Assembly (NCBI GenBank): GCA_943333125.1
Contig: CALQSB010000020.1
Coordinates: forward strand, 1 to 53,525
Direction: 5' to 3'
Length of the DNA stretch: 53,525 bases
From: Chitinophaga pinensis
GTDB lineage: Bacteria > Bacteroidota > Bacteroidia > Chitinophagales > Chitinophagaceae
Shown here: piece after piece, positions 8,136-17,401 of the stretch
Numbering within the stretch: the first letter of the stretch is position 1
Layout of the letters: every line of letters starts with the position of its first letter
Notes under the pieces: generated by a model
The model's input: only the letters and a program-made list of their open reading frames with translations
Database searches by the model: none
Told to the model about the DNA's origin: nothing
Program-made: the position numbers and the translations under genes

Positions 8136-9449
8136 TTATTTAGTTTTTGGAAGATAGTAAACAACGACTCTTTGGTTTCTATTCAGATATTTTTTAGCCA
8201 CATTCTGAATGTCTTCTTTGGTGACTTTTCTAACTTCTTCCAACTCTTCATTGATATGATTAGTGTTTTTATTATAGAAAATATAACCATCGGCAAGATT
8301 TTCTGCTACACCCAGCATTTTAGCATTAGCTCCGATAAATTCATTTTCAAATTGATTTCTGATTTTTGTGAATTCAATTTCACTGATCAACTCATTTTGA
8401 AGTTTAACAATTTCATCATCCATGTCTTTTAATAAAGTATCTAATGAAGCATTATTATTCGGTAACGCATAGGTGATATATGCACCATAGTCTTCAAGAG
8501 AATAATTAAAGCAACCTACCTGTAATGCGTTCTTTTTGTCATCAACCATTTTCTTGTACATTCTGCTGCTGGCGCCAGAACTCAAAACACTTGAAGCCAG
8601 TTCGAGTGCAACAGATTCCTTGCTGGTCATACCCGGAGTTCTGTATGCGGTCATGACAGCAGGTATTTGAATGTTATTATCATAAGCGGTATCAATTATT
8701 TCTTTTGTAATTGGATCTTCCTGAATATTTACTTTTTCAACTGGTGCTCCTGAAGCTATAGGTCCAAAATAAGACGTTATCAATGTTTTGGTTTTTTCAA
8801 TATCAATATCTCCTGCAATTACCAAAGCCGAATTCCCTGGAGTATAATATTTCTTGTTGAAAGCAATGAATTCCTGAAGTGTGGAGGCGTCAAGGTCTTC
8901 CATGCTTCCGATAGGAACCCAATTGTAAGGGTGTTTAGTAAATACTCTTTTCATTACTTCTGTAATAAAATTTCCGTAAGGCTGATTATCCACACGCATA
9001 CGTTTTTCTTCTTTAACTACTTCGTTTTGCGTTTTAACACCTATCTCATTTATTACAGGGTGCATCATGCGCTCACTTTCAAGCCATAACCCTGTTTCGA
9101 GTTGGTTGGATGGAAATAATTCGTAATAAAAAGTTCTGTCTTGAGTGGTATTGGCATTATTTTGTCCTCCATTGCTGCTCACGATTTTCATGAACTCGCC
9201 TCTTTTGATATTATCACTTCCTTCAAACAACAAGTGTTCGAAAAAATGCGCAAACCCTGTGCGGTCAGGTGTTTCGTTTTTACTTCCTACATGATACATC
9301 ACAGAAACCGCCACTACAGGCGCTGTTCTGTCCTGGTGAAGGATTACATGAAGCCCATTTTTTAAATCATATTCGGTAAATGCTACTTTTTGTGCATTTG
9401 TCAGGCTAAATCCGAATAAGAACAATACTACTAGATTTAATTTATACAT
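8136..9449 (-). CDS. Zinc-dependent M16 peptidase, catalytic subunit
   Basis: The 437-residue protein starts with a signal peptide ending 'SLTNAQ'. It carries the inverted zinc motif H68-F-F-E-H72, with the third ligand in 'VVKEEKR' (Glu147/148), the usual ~76 residues downstream. An M16C-type domain continues to the C-terminus. The length fits the short, two-domain bacterial M16B group that works as a heterodimer with a non-catalytic partner, and that partner is the next gene. Promoter candidate: TAATTTTG on the minus strand at 9468-9475. The function is inferred as periplasmic peptide degradation. Processing of a specific substrate cannot be excluded. Confidence 0.92.
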   Translation of the reverse strand: MYKLNLVVLFLFGFSLTNAQKVAFTEYDLKNGLHVILHQDRTAPVVAVSVMYHVGSKNETPDRTGFAHFFEHLLFEGSDNIKRGEFMKIVSSNGGQNNANTTQDRTFYYELFPSNQLETGLWLESERMMHPVINEIGVKTQNEVVKEEKRMRVDNQPYGNFITEVMKRVFTKHPYNWVPIGSMEDLDASTLQEFIAFNKKYYTPGNSALVIAGDIDIEKTKTLITSYFGPIASGAPVEKVNIQEDPITKEIIDTAYDNNIQIPAVMTAYRTPGMTSKESVALELASSVLSSGASSRMYKKMVDDKKNALQVGCFNYSLEDYGAYITYALPNNNASLDTLLKDMDDEIVKLQNELISEIEFTKIRNQFENEFIGANAKMLGVAENLADGYIFYNKNTNHINEELEEVRKVTKEDIQNVAKKYLNRNQRVVVYYLPKTK

Positions 9450-9467
9450 ATAAAGGTTTATTTAGCG

Positions 9468-9475
9468 CAAAATTA
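9468..9475 (-). promoter_or_regulatory. Candidate -7 box (TAATTTTG) for the M16 operon
   Basis: An exact TAnnTTTG match on the minus strand, 18 nt upstream of the ATG at 9449. No clear TTTG -33 box was identified. Confidence 0.45.
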
Positions 9476-9553
9476 GGCACAAAATTCCCTAGGTTAATTA
9501 GAATTATTATTTTCCTGAGAATAGTTGATAAGTAAATAAAAAGAGGGGATAAC

Positions 9554-10039
9554 TTATTTAATTCTTTTGACCATTTCCATTACCTGAGTTTCCAGGGATT
9601 TTTTGTATTCAGCAAGTTTATCAAATAGATCAGATTCGCTAACAGCTAAAATTTGAGTAGCAAGAATACCTGCGTTTTTAGCGCCATTTAAAGCAACTGT
9701 TGCTACGGGGACTCCTGCTGGCATCTGCAAAATAGATAAAACAGAATCCCATCCATCAATAGAGTTGGAAGATTTTATCGGAACGCCAATAACAGGCAAA
9801 ACCGTATTCGCGGCAATCATACCAGGTAAATGAGCCGCACCACCAGCGCCGGCTATAATGACTCTTATTCCTCTGCCTTTTGCATCTTTTGCATATTCAT
9901 TCATACGATCTGGAGTTCGGTGCGCAGATACAATAGTCATTTCATAAGGGATTTCAAATTGTTTCAGGATTTCGGCTGCGCCTTTCATGACTTCCATGTC
10001 GCTTTCGCTTCCCATGATGATTCCGATTTTTGGTTGCAT
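9554..10039 (-). CDS. purE: N5-carboxyaminoimidazole ribonucleotide mutase PurE
   Basis: This class I PurE converts N5-CAIR to CAIR in purine synthesis. The 161-residue protein has the family signature '[12 protein letters not shown]' at the N-terminus, 'SAHRTPDRM' and '[13 protein letters not shown]' (active-site Ser, His and Gly-rich loops). It follows purK by 14 nt on the same strand. The purK-purE order matches the two-step route from AIR through N5-CAIR. Length is normal. Confidence 0.96.
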   Translation of the reverse strand: MQPKIGIIMGSESDMEVMKGAAEILKQFEIPYEMTIVSAHRTPDRMNEYAKDAKGRGIRVIIAGAGGAAHLPGMIAANTVLPVIGVPIKSSNSIDGWDSVLSILQMPAGVPVATVALNGAKNAGILATQILAVSESDLFDKLAEYKKSLETQVMEMVKRIK

Positions 10040-10053
10040 ATTCTTTAGAAGGT

Positions 10054-11184
10054 TTAGAGCGTTTGACTGCGAACGGAGAGGCTGTTTTTTATTTTGTTTA
10101 CTTTATGAAGCAGCTCCTGCTTTTCGTTACTGATCACTGTTATGTGACCCATTTTTCTGCCTGGTTTTGTTTTTTGTTTTCCGTAAATATGTACAAAAGT
10201 ATTGTCCATAGAAAGTACTTCATTCATTCCGAAATAAATGGCATCTCCCGAATGTCCTTCTTCTCCAATTAAATTTACCAGCGCAGTAGATTGAATTATT
10301 GCGGTATTGCCAAGAGGATAGTCGAGCATGATTCTCCACATCATATCAAACTGACTGCTGTAATTTCCTTCAATAGTGTGATGTCCGCTGTTATGCACTC
10401 TGGGAGCGATTTCATTGATGAGTACATTCCCATCGTTATCGGCAAACATTTCTACAGCAAACAAGCCAGGGCTTTTCAGATTTTTCACCGCATTGATAGC
10501 GATAGCTTCGGCCTTCCAGAAAACAGATTGTGGTATCTCGGCAGGACAAATCTGGTAACTTAATAAATTCAACATCTGATCAAAAACCATATCAACAGGA
10601 GGGTAAATCGCAATTTGTCCGTCATTGCCCACGGCGATAATAATAGCAATTTCCTGTTTGATGTTAACCATTTTTTCCAAAACAGCAGCGGTATGAAAAC
10701 CTTTGTGGCAATCTTCAATATTTCTGATTATTTGAACACCCTTGCCATCATATCCACCATTACTTACTTTATGAACTGCAGGGAATAAATGAGCGTTATT
10801 TTTCAATTCCTCAATGGAATGGGTTTCAACAAAAGCACTGGTAGGTATATTATGCTCTAGATAAAACTGCTTTTGCTGAATTTTATTTTTTATGATTTTT
10901 AAAGCTGCAGGATTGGGGTAAACAATTACGCCTTCTTCGCAAAGCTTTTCAAGCGCTTCGAGATTTACATTTTCAATTTCAATAGTTAAAAAATCAAGGT
11001 GTTTGCCAAAATCGTAAACATCTTCAAAACGGGTAATGTCTCCTTTTGTAAAATGATGGCAAAGATGAGCAGCAGGTGCTTTTTCTTCGTTTTCCATCAG
11101 GTAAGTTTCAACCGGGTAATTAACAGCAGCCTGCAAGAGCATTCTTCCCAATTGACCTCCTCCTAAAATGCCTGCTTTTTTCAT
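10054..11184 (-). CDS. purK: 5-(carboxyamino)imidazole ribonucleotide synthase PurK
   Basis: PurK is an ATP-grasp enzyme making N5-CAIR from AIR, bicarbonate and ATP. The 376 residues begin with the Rossmann motif '[12 protein letters not shown]'. They continue with the ATP-grasp core ('[16 protein letters not shown]', '[13 protein letters not shown]') and '[17 protein letters not shown]', all diagnostic. purE follows by 14 nt. The start ATG at 11184 lies only 4 nt downstream of an exact TAnnTTTG box (11189-11196), suggesting a leaderless or nearly leaderless mRNA. Confidence 0.96.
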   Translation of the reverse strand: MKKAGILGGGQLGRMLLQAAVNYPVETYLMENEEKAPAAHLCHHFTKGDITRFEDVYDFGKHLDFLTIEIENVNLEALEKLCEEGVIVYPNPAALKIIKNKIQQKQFYLEHNIPTSAFVETHSIEELKNNAHLFPAVHKVSNGGYDGKGVQIIRNIEDCHKGFHTAAVLEKMVNIKQEIAIIIAVGNDGQIAIYPPVDMVFDQMLNLLSYQICPAEIPQSVFWKAEAIAINAVKNLKSPGLFAVEMFADNDGNVLINEIAPRVHNSGHHTIEGNYSSQFDMMWRIMLDYPLGNTAIIQSTALVNLIGEEGHSGDAIYFGMNEVLSMDNTFVHIYGKQKTKPGRKMGHITVISNEKQELLHKVNKIKNSLSVRSQTL

Positions 11185-11188
11185 GGGG

Positions 11189-11196
11189 CAAAGATA
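11189..11196 (-). promoter_or_regulatory. Candidate -7 box (TATCTTTG) directly before purK
   Basis: The minus strand reads TATCTTTG, then CCCC, then ATG. A TTTG lies 24 nt further upstream, slightly longer than the usual 17-23 nt spacing. If used, transcription would start at or next to the start codon. Confidence 0.5.
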
Positions 11197-11450
11197 AAAT
11201 GTTTATTGTTTAAATGCTTCCAAATGTTCCAGATGTCCAATAGATTTAATACTATTCAGTATTAACTTTTGGAACTCATTAATCCTATTGAGTCTTTTGA
11301 AATACATAAACATCATATAAATGACCTTCGAAATCTTAATTTACATCACTACTTTTAAAAGAGAAATATTAACTTTGACAAGTTTTACAAGCAATATCAA
11401 GATTGTATTTGTTAATCGGATTGCTTTAACATCACCACATCTATTTTTTT

Positions 11451-12581
11451 ATGCAAACTACAACAGTACCGGAAGTATCAAAAACAAATGCCGCCGATTT
11501 TTTACCTTTAAATGGCACTGATTATGTGGAATTTTATGTAGGTAATGCTAAGCAGGCGGCCCATTTTTATAAAACTGCTTTTGGGTTTCAATCATTGGCG
11601 TATGCAGGCCCTGAAACAGGAATGATGGATAGAGTGAGTTATGTTATCAGACAAAATAAATTAACTTTTGTATTGACTACACCATTAAAAACAAACAATG
11701 CTATTGCTGATCATATTTATAAACACGGGGATGGCGTAAAAGTGCTGGCTTTAATGGTTGATGATGCAACAGATGCTTGGCATCAAACCACATCGAGAGG
11801 AGGGAAGTCTTATCTGGAGCCTAACACGTTAAGCGACGAAAATGGTCAGGTTATTTTAAGTGGCATTCATACTTACGGAGATACTGTTCATCTTTTCGTA
11901 GAAAGAAAAAATTATTCTGGAATATTCATGCCAGGATTCAGGGCATGGAAATCTGCTTATAATCCCGTTTCAACAGGACTTTTATATGTTGATCATTGTG
12001 TGGGTAATGTGGGCTGGAACCAAATGAATCCATGGGTGAAATTTTATGAAGAAGTGATGGGGTTTAAAAATATTCTGTCATTTGATGATAAAGATATTTC
12101 AACAGAATACTCTGCTTTAATGAGTAAGGTAATGAGCAATGGAAATGGTTACGTAAAGTTTCCAATAAATGAGCCTGCTGAAGGAAAGAAGAAAAGTCAG
12201 GTAGAAGAATTTCTTGATTTTTATAATGGGGAAGGTGTTCAGCATGTGGCCATTGCTACCCTTGATATTGTAGCGTCGGTTATTGATCTACAAAACAGAG
12301 GGGTGGAATTTTTAAAAGTTCCGGATAGTTATTACGATACAGTGTTAGAAAGAGTTGGTAAAATTGAGGAGGACCTTGCCCCATTAAGGGATTTAGGAAT
12401 CCTTATAGACAGAGATGAAGAAGGATATTTATTGCAAATTTTCAGCAAGCCTCTCGAAGACCGCCCTACACTTTTCTTTGAAGTTATCCAACGCAAAGGA
12501 GCCAAGAGTTTCGGAAAAGGGAATTTTAAAGCTTTATTTGAAGCATTGGAAAGAGAGCAGGATTCCAGAGGTAATCTTTAA
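11451..12581 (+). CDS. hppD: 4-hydroxyphenylpyruvate dioxygenase
   Basis: The enzyme turns 4-hydroxyphenylpyruvate into homogentisate in tyrosine breakdown. The 376-residue protein is a two-domain vicinal-oxygen-chelate fold. The Fe(II) ligands are His182 ('YVDHCVGN'), His265 ('GVQHVAIAT') and Glu344 ('FFEVIQRKG'), all in family positions. The C-terminal 'GKGNFKALFEALEREQ' helix is the lid that covers the active site. The ATG at 11451 leaves a normal N-terminus. No homogentisate dioxygenase or fumarylacetoacetase gene is in the window. The 266 nt upstream hold no gene and no confident promoter. Confidence 0.96.
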   Translation: MQTTTVPEVSKTNAADFLPLNGTDYVEFYVGNAKQAAHFYKTAFGFQSLAYAGPETGMMDRVSYVIRQNKLTFVLTTPLKTNNAIADHIYKHGDGVKVLALMVDDATDAWHQTTSRGGKSYLEPNTLSDENGQVILSGIHTYGDTVHLFVERKNYSGIFMPGFRAWKSAYNPVSTGLLYVDHCVGNVGWNQMNPWVKFYEEVMGFKNILSFDDKDISTEYSALMSKVMSNGNGYVKFPINEPAEGKKKSQVEEFLDFYNGEGVQHVAIATLDIVASVIDLQNRGVEFLKVPDSYYDTVLERVGKIEEDLAPLRDLGILIDRDEEGYLLQIFSKPLEDRPTLFFEVIQRKGAKSFGKGNFKALFEALEREQDSRGNL

Positions 12582-12618
12582 TCAGTCAGCGAGTTGCATT
12601 TCTTATCTATTGATTAAC

Positions 12619-12649
12619 ATTATGTAAAAAATCTTTATTTTTACATAAT
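12619..12649. repeat. Perfect 12-bp AT-rich inverted repeat
   Basis: ATTATGTAAAAA at 12619-12630 is exactly complementary to 12638-12649 across a 7-nt loop. It lies 37 nt after the HPPD stop and 31 nt before the next start. It could act as a weak terminator or an operator. There is too little GC for a strong terminator. Confidence 0.55.
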
Positions 12650-12680
12650 AATACTTGTAAGAAGCCGTTATATACCTGTT

Positions 12681-13448
12681 ATGAAAAACAATATTATTAA
12701 ATTTCAGGCTGTTTTAATTATTTGTTTACTCTTGTCATCATTTGCATTTTCTCAATCTGCATATTTTGGTGATAACAAATCTGCATATCGTTTAGCGGCA
12801 ATATTATCCAGAACAGAGGACTCTTTAATGAAGCAGTTTCAAAATAAAAATCTTACCTGGCCTCCAACTTCAATTTATGTCAGGTCTTTTAAATACGATC
12901 GTCAACTGGAAGTATGGGTAAAAGATGATTCTTTAAATAAATTCAGATTGTTTAAAACCTATAAAATTTGCATGCAAAGTGGCACGATGGGACCCAAAAG
13001 AATGGAAGGTGATTACCAGGTTCCGGAAGGTTTTTATCACATCAATGAATTTAACCCCAACAGCAATTATCATTTATCACTGGGAATAAATTATCCTAAT
13101 GCTTCAGATAGAATTCTTAGTGATTCATTGAAGCCGGGAGGATCAATTTTTATACATGGCAATTGTGTTTCTACCGGCTGTATTGCAATTACGGATGAGC
13201 CGATAGAAGAACTTTATGTATTGGCATCTGAATCTAAAAATAAAGGTCAGGAATTTATCCCTGTTCATATTTTCCCGGTTAGATATAGCAACAGTAATTC
13301 CCTCGAATATCTGAATAATAACATCAAAGACAATACTTACCTCCAGCATTTCAATAAGAATATCAGAGAGGTGTTCGATTTTTTTGAAGCAAACAAAGAG
13401 TTGCCGGTAATCTTAGTGAACAGAAGAGGAGAGTATGTAGTTAATTAA
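12681..13448 (+). CDS. YafK-like L,D-transpeptidase family protein, exported
   Basis: The 255-residue protein has a signal peptide (1-25, 'SSFAFSQ') and a YkuD-fold catalytic domain of the YafK/DpaA type. His159 lies in 'FIHGNC' and the nucleophile Cys167 in 'STGCIAI'. The 'KICMQSGTMGPKRMEGDYQVPEGFYHI' type region (~96-121) is typical of YafK, as is the double Cys (162 and 167). L,D-transpeptidases crosslink peptidoglycan or attach proteins to it. The E. coli YafK-type member instead cleaves such links. Which activity applies here is not visible. The protein would act in the periplasm. It converges with the aspartate kinase gene, 21 nt away. Confidence 0.85.
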   Translation: MKNNIIKFQAVLIICLLLSSFAFSQSAYFGDNKSAYRLAAILSRTEDSLMKQFQNKNLTWPPTSIYVRSFKYDRQLEVWVKDDSLNKFRLFKTYKICMQSGTMGPKRMEGDYQVPEGFYHINEFNPNSNYHLSLGINYPNASDRILSDSLKPGGSIFIHGNCVSTGCIAITDEPIEELYVLASESKNKGQEFIPVHIFPVRYSNSNSLEYLNNNIKDNTYLQHFNKNIREVFDFFEANKELPVILVNRRGEYVVN

Positions 13449-13469
13449 TTTAGATTCTTTTCTCCACGA

Positions 13470-14735
13470 TTATTCTCTCATCAGCATCTGAACCGTATCT
13501 GTAGTTTTTTGTTCCAGCAATATTTTTTTTCCTTTAGTTAATTGAGCAATAGATGTTTCATTGTAATGTCTTACGGTGAGTAAAGTCAGATTCCTTTCCA
13601 GCTCAACATCGAAAAGTTCTGTGGCCGCCTGAGCCAGAATGTCAATTTTTTCTGAATGATCATCAAAGCAACATAAAAGCGAAATAGCTGTATTTTGAGA
13701 GAGATTAGGCTTTATTCTTATGCTATTAAATAGTTCATGAAGCTGATGGATTGGCTTGTCTTCCACAAATGAAAAGTCTTTGGATTTGAATTGAATCAAA
13801 ACTTGTTTTTCTTTGTTGACAATAATAGGAGGTAAGTTTTTGCTGATTTCTCTGCTGATTTTTGTGCCTTCCAAATTGGGATCTAAAAAGCTTTTTACAA
13901 AAAGAGGGATGTTTTTATTTTGCAGTGGCTTTATAGTTTTTGGATGAATGACTTGAGCTCCGTAATAAGCCATTTCGATTACTTCAGTAAAGCTCAGCGC
14001 ATGGATGATTGTGGCATCAGGATATTTTTTGGGATCGGCGCTCATTACAGCGTCAACATCTTTCCATATCGTTACAGAATCGCCATTTAGCAAATTGGCA
14101 AAAACAGCTGCAGAATAATCACTTCCTTCTCTTCCAAGTGTAGTGCTTTCGTTTGCATCTGTTGATCCAATAAATCCTTGGGTAACCACAACATCAAACT
14201 CATCAAATAATGAGGCTACACCTGATTGTATATTTGTTTTTGTAAAATCCCAGTCTATAGAAGCATCTCTGAAATTATCGTCGGTTCTGATGACGTCTCT
14301 TACGTCGAGCCATTTTGTTTTCACCTGTAGTTCTTCCAGATAGTTACTTAAAATACTGCTACTGAATAATTCACCGCAACACACAATCTGATCGTAATAA
14401 TAGTCGTAGTTTCTTATAGGTTTATCATGAAGCAACCATTCTATTTCGGTGAAAAAATCCTTCAGTTGATTTTCTGCTTTTTGCCAGTTGGAAACCATTA
14501 AATATTTTATCGTGTCGAGATGATTTTTTTTGAGTTGTTCAAAAAGTATTAGCGCGTCATCTTTTCTTCCATCAAAAAAAGCATTCACAACAGATTCCAG
14601 GGCATTTGTAGTTTTGCCCATAGCTGAAATAACAATCAGCATTTTCTCTCCTTTTAATGACTGGATGATTTTTGCTGTATTTTTAAATCTGTCTACGCTG
14701 TTAATGCTTGCACCGCCAAACTTAAATACCTTCAT
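13470..14735 (-). CDS. lysC: Aspartate kinase (monofunctional)
   Basis: Aspartate kinase makes aspartyl phosphate for Lys, Thr, Met and diaminopimelate synthesis. The 421-residue protein begins 'MKVFKFGGAS', where KFGGTS is usual. It has 'TTLGREGSDYSAAVFA' and 'WKDVDAVMSADPKKYPDA' of the amino-acid kinase fold, and 'MAYYGAQVIHPKTIKPL'. The ~120-residue C-terminal part should hold ACT domains but is diverged, as in many Bacteroidota monofunctional enzymes. There is no fused homoserine dehydrogenase. The gene stands alone on the minus strand. Confidence 0.92.
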   Translation of the reverse strand: MKVFKFGGASINSVDRFKNTAKIIQSLKGEKMLIVISAMGKTTNALESVVNAFFDGRKDDALILFEQLKKNHLDTIKYLMVSNWQKAENQLKDFFTEIEWLLHDKPIRNYDYYYDQIVCCGELFSSSILSNYLEELQVKTKWLDVRDVIRTDDNFRDASIDWDFTKTNIQSGVASLFDEFDVVVTQGFIGSTDANESTTLGREGSDYSAAVFANLLNGDSVTIWKDVDAVMSADPKKYPDATIIHALSFTEVIEMAYYGAQVIHPKTIKPLQNKNIPLFVKSFLDPNLEGTKISREISKNLPPIIVNKEKQVLIQFKSKDFSFVEDKPIHQLHELFNSIRIKPNLSQNTAISLLCCFDDHSEKIDILAQAATELFDVELERNLTLLTVRHYNETSIAQLTKGKKILLEQKTTDTVQMLMRE

Positions 14736-14804
14736 TTTTTGCCTTTTTTCAGGGATGTTACAATTATATTAAACGCTGTAAACCAAAAAAAATAGAATAT
14801 AGCT

Positions 14805-14812
14805 TACATTTG
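14805..14812 (+). promoter_or_regulatory. Candidate -7 box (TACATTTG) for fbp
   Basis: An exact TAnnTTTG match 43 nt upstream of the ATG at 14856, in the short gap between divergent lysC and fbp. Confidence 0.5.
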
Positions 14813-14855
14813 ATGTGCAAATCTAACTTCGTTAATTGTAAACTTGAAATGTTTT

Positions 14856-15860
14856 ATGGTAATCAATAGAAAAATTCAAACTCTCGATGAATTTACGATA
14901 CAGCAAATGCGTGATTTCCCTAATGCCACTGGCGAATTAGCCGGGTTGTTAAGGGATATGGGGCTTGCGGCAAAAAGAGTTCATGTGGAAGTAAACAAAG
15001 CGGGTCTGGTGGATATTCTGGGAGATGCCGGCACGATGAATGTACAAGGAGAAGAAGTAAAGAAACTTGATATTTTTGCAAATAATCAATTCATGGGTGT
15101 GTTAAGGCATGGAATCAGTTGCGCAGGAATTGGCAGCGAGGAAATGGATGATATCGTTGTATTTGATGATGAAATCAGTATGCAATCCAAGTATGTATGT
15201 TTGTTTGATCCTTTGGATGGCAGCAGCAATATCGATGTTAATGTGTCTATCGGAACTATTTTCAGCGTTTTTCGTCGCGTCAGTGAATTGGGTAAGCCCG
15301 CAACTAAGGATGATTTTTTACAACAGGGTATAAAGCAAGTGGCTGCAGGTTATGTAATTTATGGTTCTTCAACAATGCTGGTGTATGCTACAAGAAGAGG
15401 TTGCAATGGATTTACTTTAGATCAATCTATTGGTGAATTTACTTTAAGTCATCCCGATATAAAATGCCCTGAAACTGGAAAAATATATTCTGTAAATCAT
15501 GGCAACTTTTTTCAGTATGAAGCAAACGTGCAGAAATATATCACAGCCTGTCAGCAAAAAACAAAAGATACTGGTGGTCCATATACACAGCGTTATATCG
15601 GCAGCATGGTTGCTGATGTTCACCGCAATTTAATCAAAGGCGGAATTTTCATGTATCCAGGTACTACAGAAAAACCCAAAGGGAAATTAAGATTACTATA
15701 CGAGTGTAATCCGTTTGCATTTATTGTTGAAATCGCCGGAGGGAAAGCTACAAATGGTAAGGATAGAATTTTAGAAATTCAGCCTACAGAAGTTCATCAG
15801 CGGACTTCTTTCTTTGTAGGCAGTAAATTAATGATGGAAGAATACGAACAAACAAAATAA
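14856..15860 (+). CDS. fbp: Fructose-1,6-bisphosphatase, class 1
   Basis: FBPase removes the 1-phosphate of fructose-1,6-bisphosphate in gluconeogenesis. The 334-residue protein carries the metal site 'GSEEMDD' (Glu95/Glu96) and 'FDPLDGSSNID' (Asp118, Asp121). Later it has the substrate loops 'RYIGSMVADVHRNL' and 'GGIFMYPGT' and the terminal 'EIQPTEVHQRTSFFVGS'. The ATG at 14856 is preferred over a TTG 12 nt upstream, which adds only MKCF. It overlaps the following ABC ATPase gene by one base (TAATG), so the two are translationally coupled. Confidence 0.96.
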   Translation: MVINRKIQTLDEFTIQQMRDFPNATGELAGLLRDMGLAAKRVHVEVNKAGLVDILGDAGTMNVQGEEVKKLDIFANNQFMGVLRHGISCAGIGSEEMDDIVVFDDEISMQSKYVCLFDPLDGSSNIDVNVSIGTIFSVFRRVSELGKPATKDDFLQQGIKQVAAGYVIYGSSTMLVYATRRGCNGFTLDQSIGEFTLSHPDIKCPETGKIYSVNHGNFFQYEANVQKYITACQQKTKDTGGPYTQRYIGSMVADVHRNLIKGGIFMYPGTTEKPKGKLRLLYECNPFAFIVEIAGGKATNGKDRILEIQPTEVHQRTSFFVGSKLMMEEYEQTK

Positions 15861-16639
15861 TGACAAGTAATCCACAGATGAGAAAGAAGATTATTTCGGT
15901 GAGTGAACTGGTAAAAAATTACGGAAGTTTTCATGCAGTGAAGTCGATTTCTTTTGATGTTTATGAGGGAGAAATTTTTGGCTTGCTTGGGCCTAACGGT
16001 GCCGGTAAATCTACCACACTCGAAATTATAGAAACCTTACGCTCAAAAACTTCAGGGAAAATAATTGTAGATGGGATTGATCTGGATGAAAATCCTTCAG
16101 CCATAAAAAAAATGATTGGCGTGCAATTGCAGACTTCAGGTTTCTATCCCGGATTGAATCTGGTAGAATTGATAAAATTGTTTGGTGGATTATATAACAG
16201 AGAAGTGGATCCGATGGCGTTGCTTAAAAAAGTAAATCTGGTTGATAAAGCAAAAAATAAAAGTAAGGAATTGAGTGGAGGACAAAAGCAGCGTTTTTCC
16301 ATTGCAACAACCTTGATCAACAATCCCAAAATTATCTTCCTGGATGAACCTACAACGGGTCTCGATCCTCAGGCCAGAAGAAATCTATGGGACTTAATCA
16401 GAGAAATCAGAGATAATGGTACAACGGTAATCATCACTACACATTATATGGATGAGGCTGAGCAATTGTGCGACAGAATCGCCATTATGGATGAAGGCCG
16501 CATTATTAAACTCGACTCACCAGATAAAATGATTGACGAGCTAGTGGAAAGTGGTTTTGAAAGGCCTAAACAGGTAAAATCAGCCAATTTAGAAGATGTT
16601 TTTATACATTTAACCGGAAGAGAGATGAGAGATGAATAA
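15860..16639 (+). CDS. ABC transporter ATP-binding protein (ABC-2/drug-efflux type)
   Basis: The 259-residue ATPase has Walker A GPNGAGKST at 44-52, the ABC signature LSGGQ at 138-142, Walker B 'IIFLDEP' at 158-164 and an H-loop in 'ITTHYMDEAEQL'. This belongs to the CcmA/DrrA-like group that drives ABC-2 permeases. The C-terminal 'LEDVFIHLTGREMRDE' is typical of that group. No permease gene is adjacent: the next gene, 45 nt away, is an FKBP. The partner must be encoded elsewhere. It shares one base with the fbp stop codon. Confidence 0.93.
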   Translation: MTSNPQMRKKIISVSELVKNYGSFHAVKSISFDVYEGEIFGLLGPNGAGKSTTLEIIETLRSKTSGKIIVDGIDLDENPSAIKKMIGVQLQTSGFYPGLNLVELIKLFGGLYNREVDPMALLKKVNLVDKAKNKSKELSGGQKQRFSIATTLINNPKIIFLDEPTTGLDPQARRNLWDLIREIRDNGTTVIITTHYMDEAEQLCDRIAIMDEGRIIKLDSPDKMIDELVESGFERPKQVKSANLEDVFIHLTGREMRDE

Positions 16640-16684
16640 AGTTGCGTTTATTTGCACAATATTTATAAAATCAAAATCATAGTA

Positions 16685-17401
16685 ATGAAAAAATTATTTT
16701 TATGTGTTATGGCTTCCGGTCTGTTAATTACCGGATTGAAAGCACAGGACAAAAAGACGGCTGCTTCTGCTCCTAAAGTAGAATTGAAATCAAGTCTTGA
16801 CAGCTTTAGTTACGCAGCAGGAATAAGCATCGCGCAAAATATGAAAGACCAGGGGATTACAGAATTGAATCTTCAGGTGATGTCAAAAGCATTTGAAGAT
16901 GTATTAAAAGGTAAACCCCAGTTATTAACCAAAGAACAAGCCAGTATGACTTTACAACAAAAACTTCAGGAATTTTCTAAGAAAAAAGGAGAAGGAGAAA
17001 AAGCTAAATGTGAAGAATTCATGACGGCCAATAAAAATAAAAAAGGGGTAATATCATTACCTAATGGATTACAGTACGAAATCATTTCGGCAGGTGAAGA
17101 AAATGGGTTGAAGCCTACACCGATTGATACCGTAGTAGTCGACTATGTAGGAACGTTGATTGATGGAACGGAGTTTGATAATTCAATTAAAAGAGGAGAA
17201 CCCGCTTCATTTCCATTGGGAGGTGTTATCAAAGGCTGGACAGAAATTTTACAATTGATGACCAAAGGCGCTCATTGGAAAGTCGTTATTCCAAGTGAGT
17301 TGGGCTATGGAGAAAGAGGTGCAGGAGGAGCAATTCCACCTAACGCTGCCTTGATTTTTGAAATTACTTTAAGAGACATTAAACCTGCGGTTACAAAATA
17401 A
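16685..17401 (+). CDS. FKBP-type peptidyl-prolyl isomerase, exported
   Basis: The 238-residue protein has a signal peptide ('MKKLFLCVMASGLLITGLKAQ'-like, cut near residue 21). An N-terminal helical dimerisation domain (FKBP_N, ~40-115, 'DSFSYAAGISIAQNMKDQGI') follows. A C-terminal FKBP domain (~135-235) has 'VVDYVGTLIDGTEFDNSIKRG', 'VIKGWTEILQLMTKGAHWKVVIP' and 'LGYGERGAGGAIPPNAALIFEI'. This is the FkpA/Mip architecture of periplasmic folding helpers. The ATG at 16685 is chosen over a TTG 33 nt upstream because it starts the signal peptide. The stop overlaps the next start by one base. Confidence 0.94.
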   Translation: MKKLFLCVMASGLLITGLKAQDKKTAASAPKVELKSSLDSFSYAAGISIAQNMKDQGITELNLQVMSKAFEDVLKGKPQLLTKEQASMTLQQKLQEFSKKKGEGEKAKCEEFMTANKNKKGVISLPNGLQYEIISAGEENGLKPTPIDTVVVDYVGTLIDGTEFDNSIKRGEPASFPLGGVIKGWTEILQLMTKGAHWKVVIPSELGYGERGAGGAIPPNAALIFEITLRDIKPAVTK

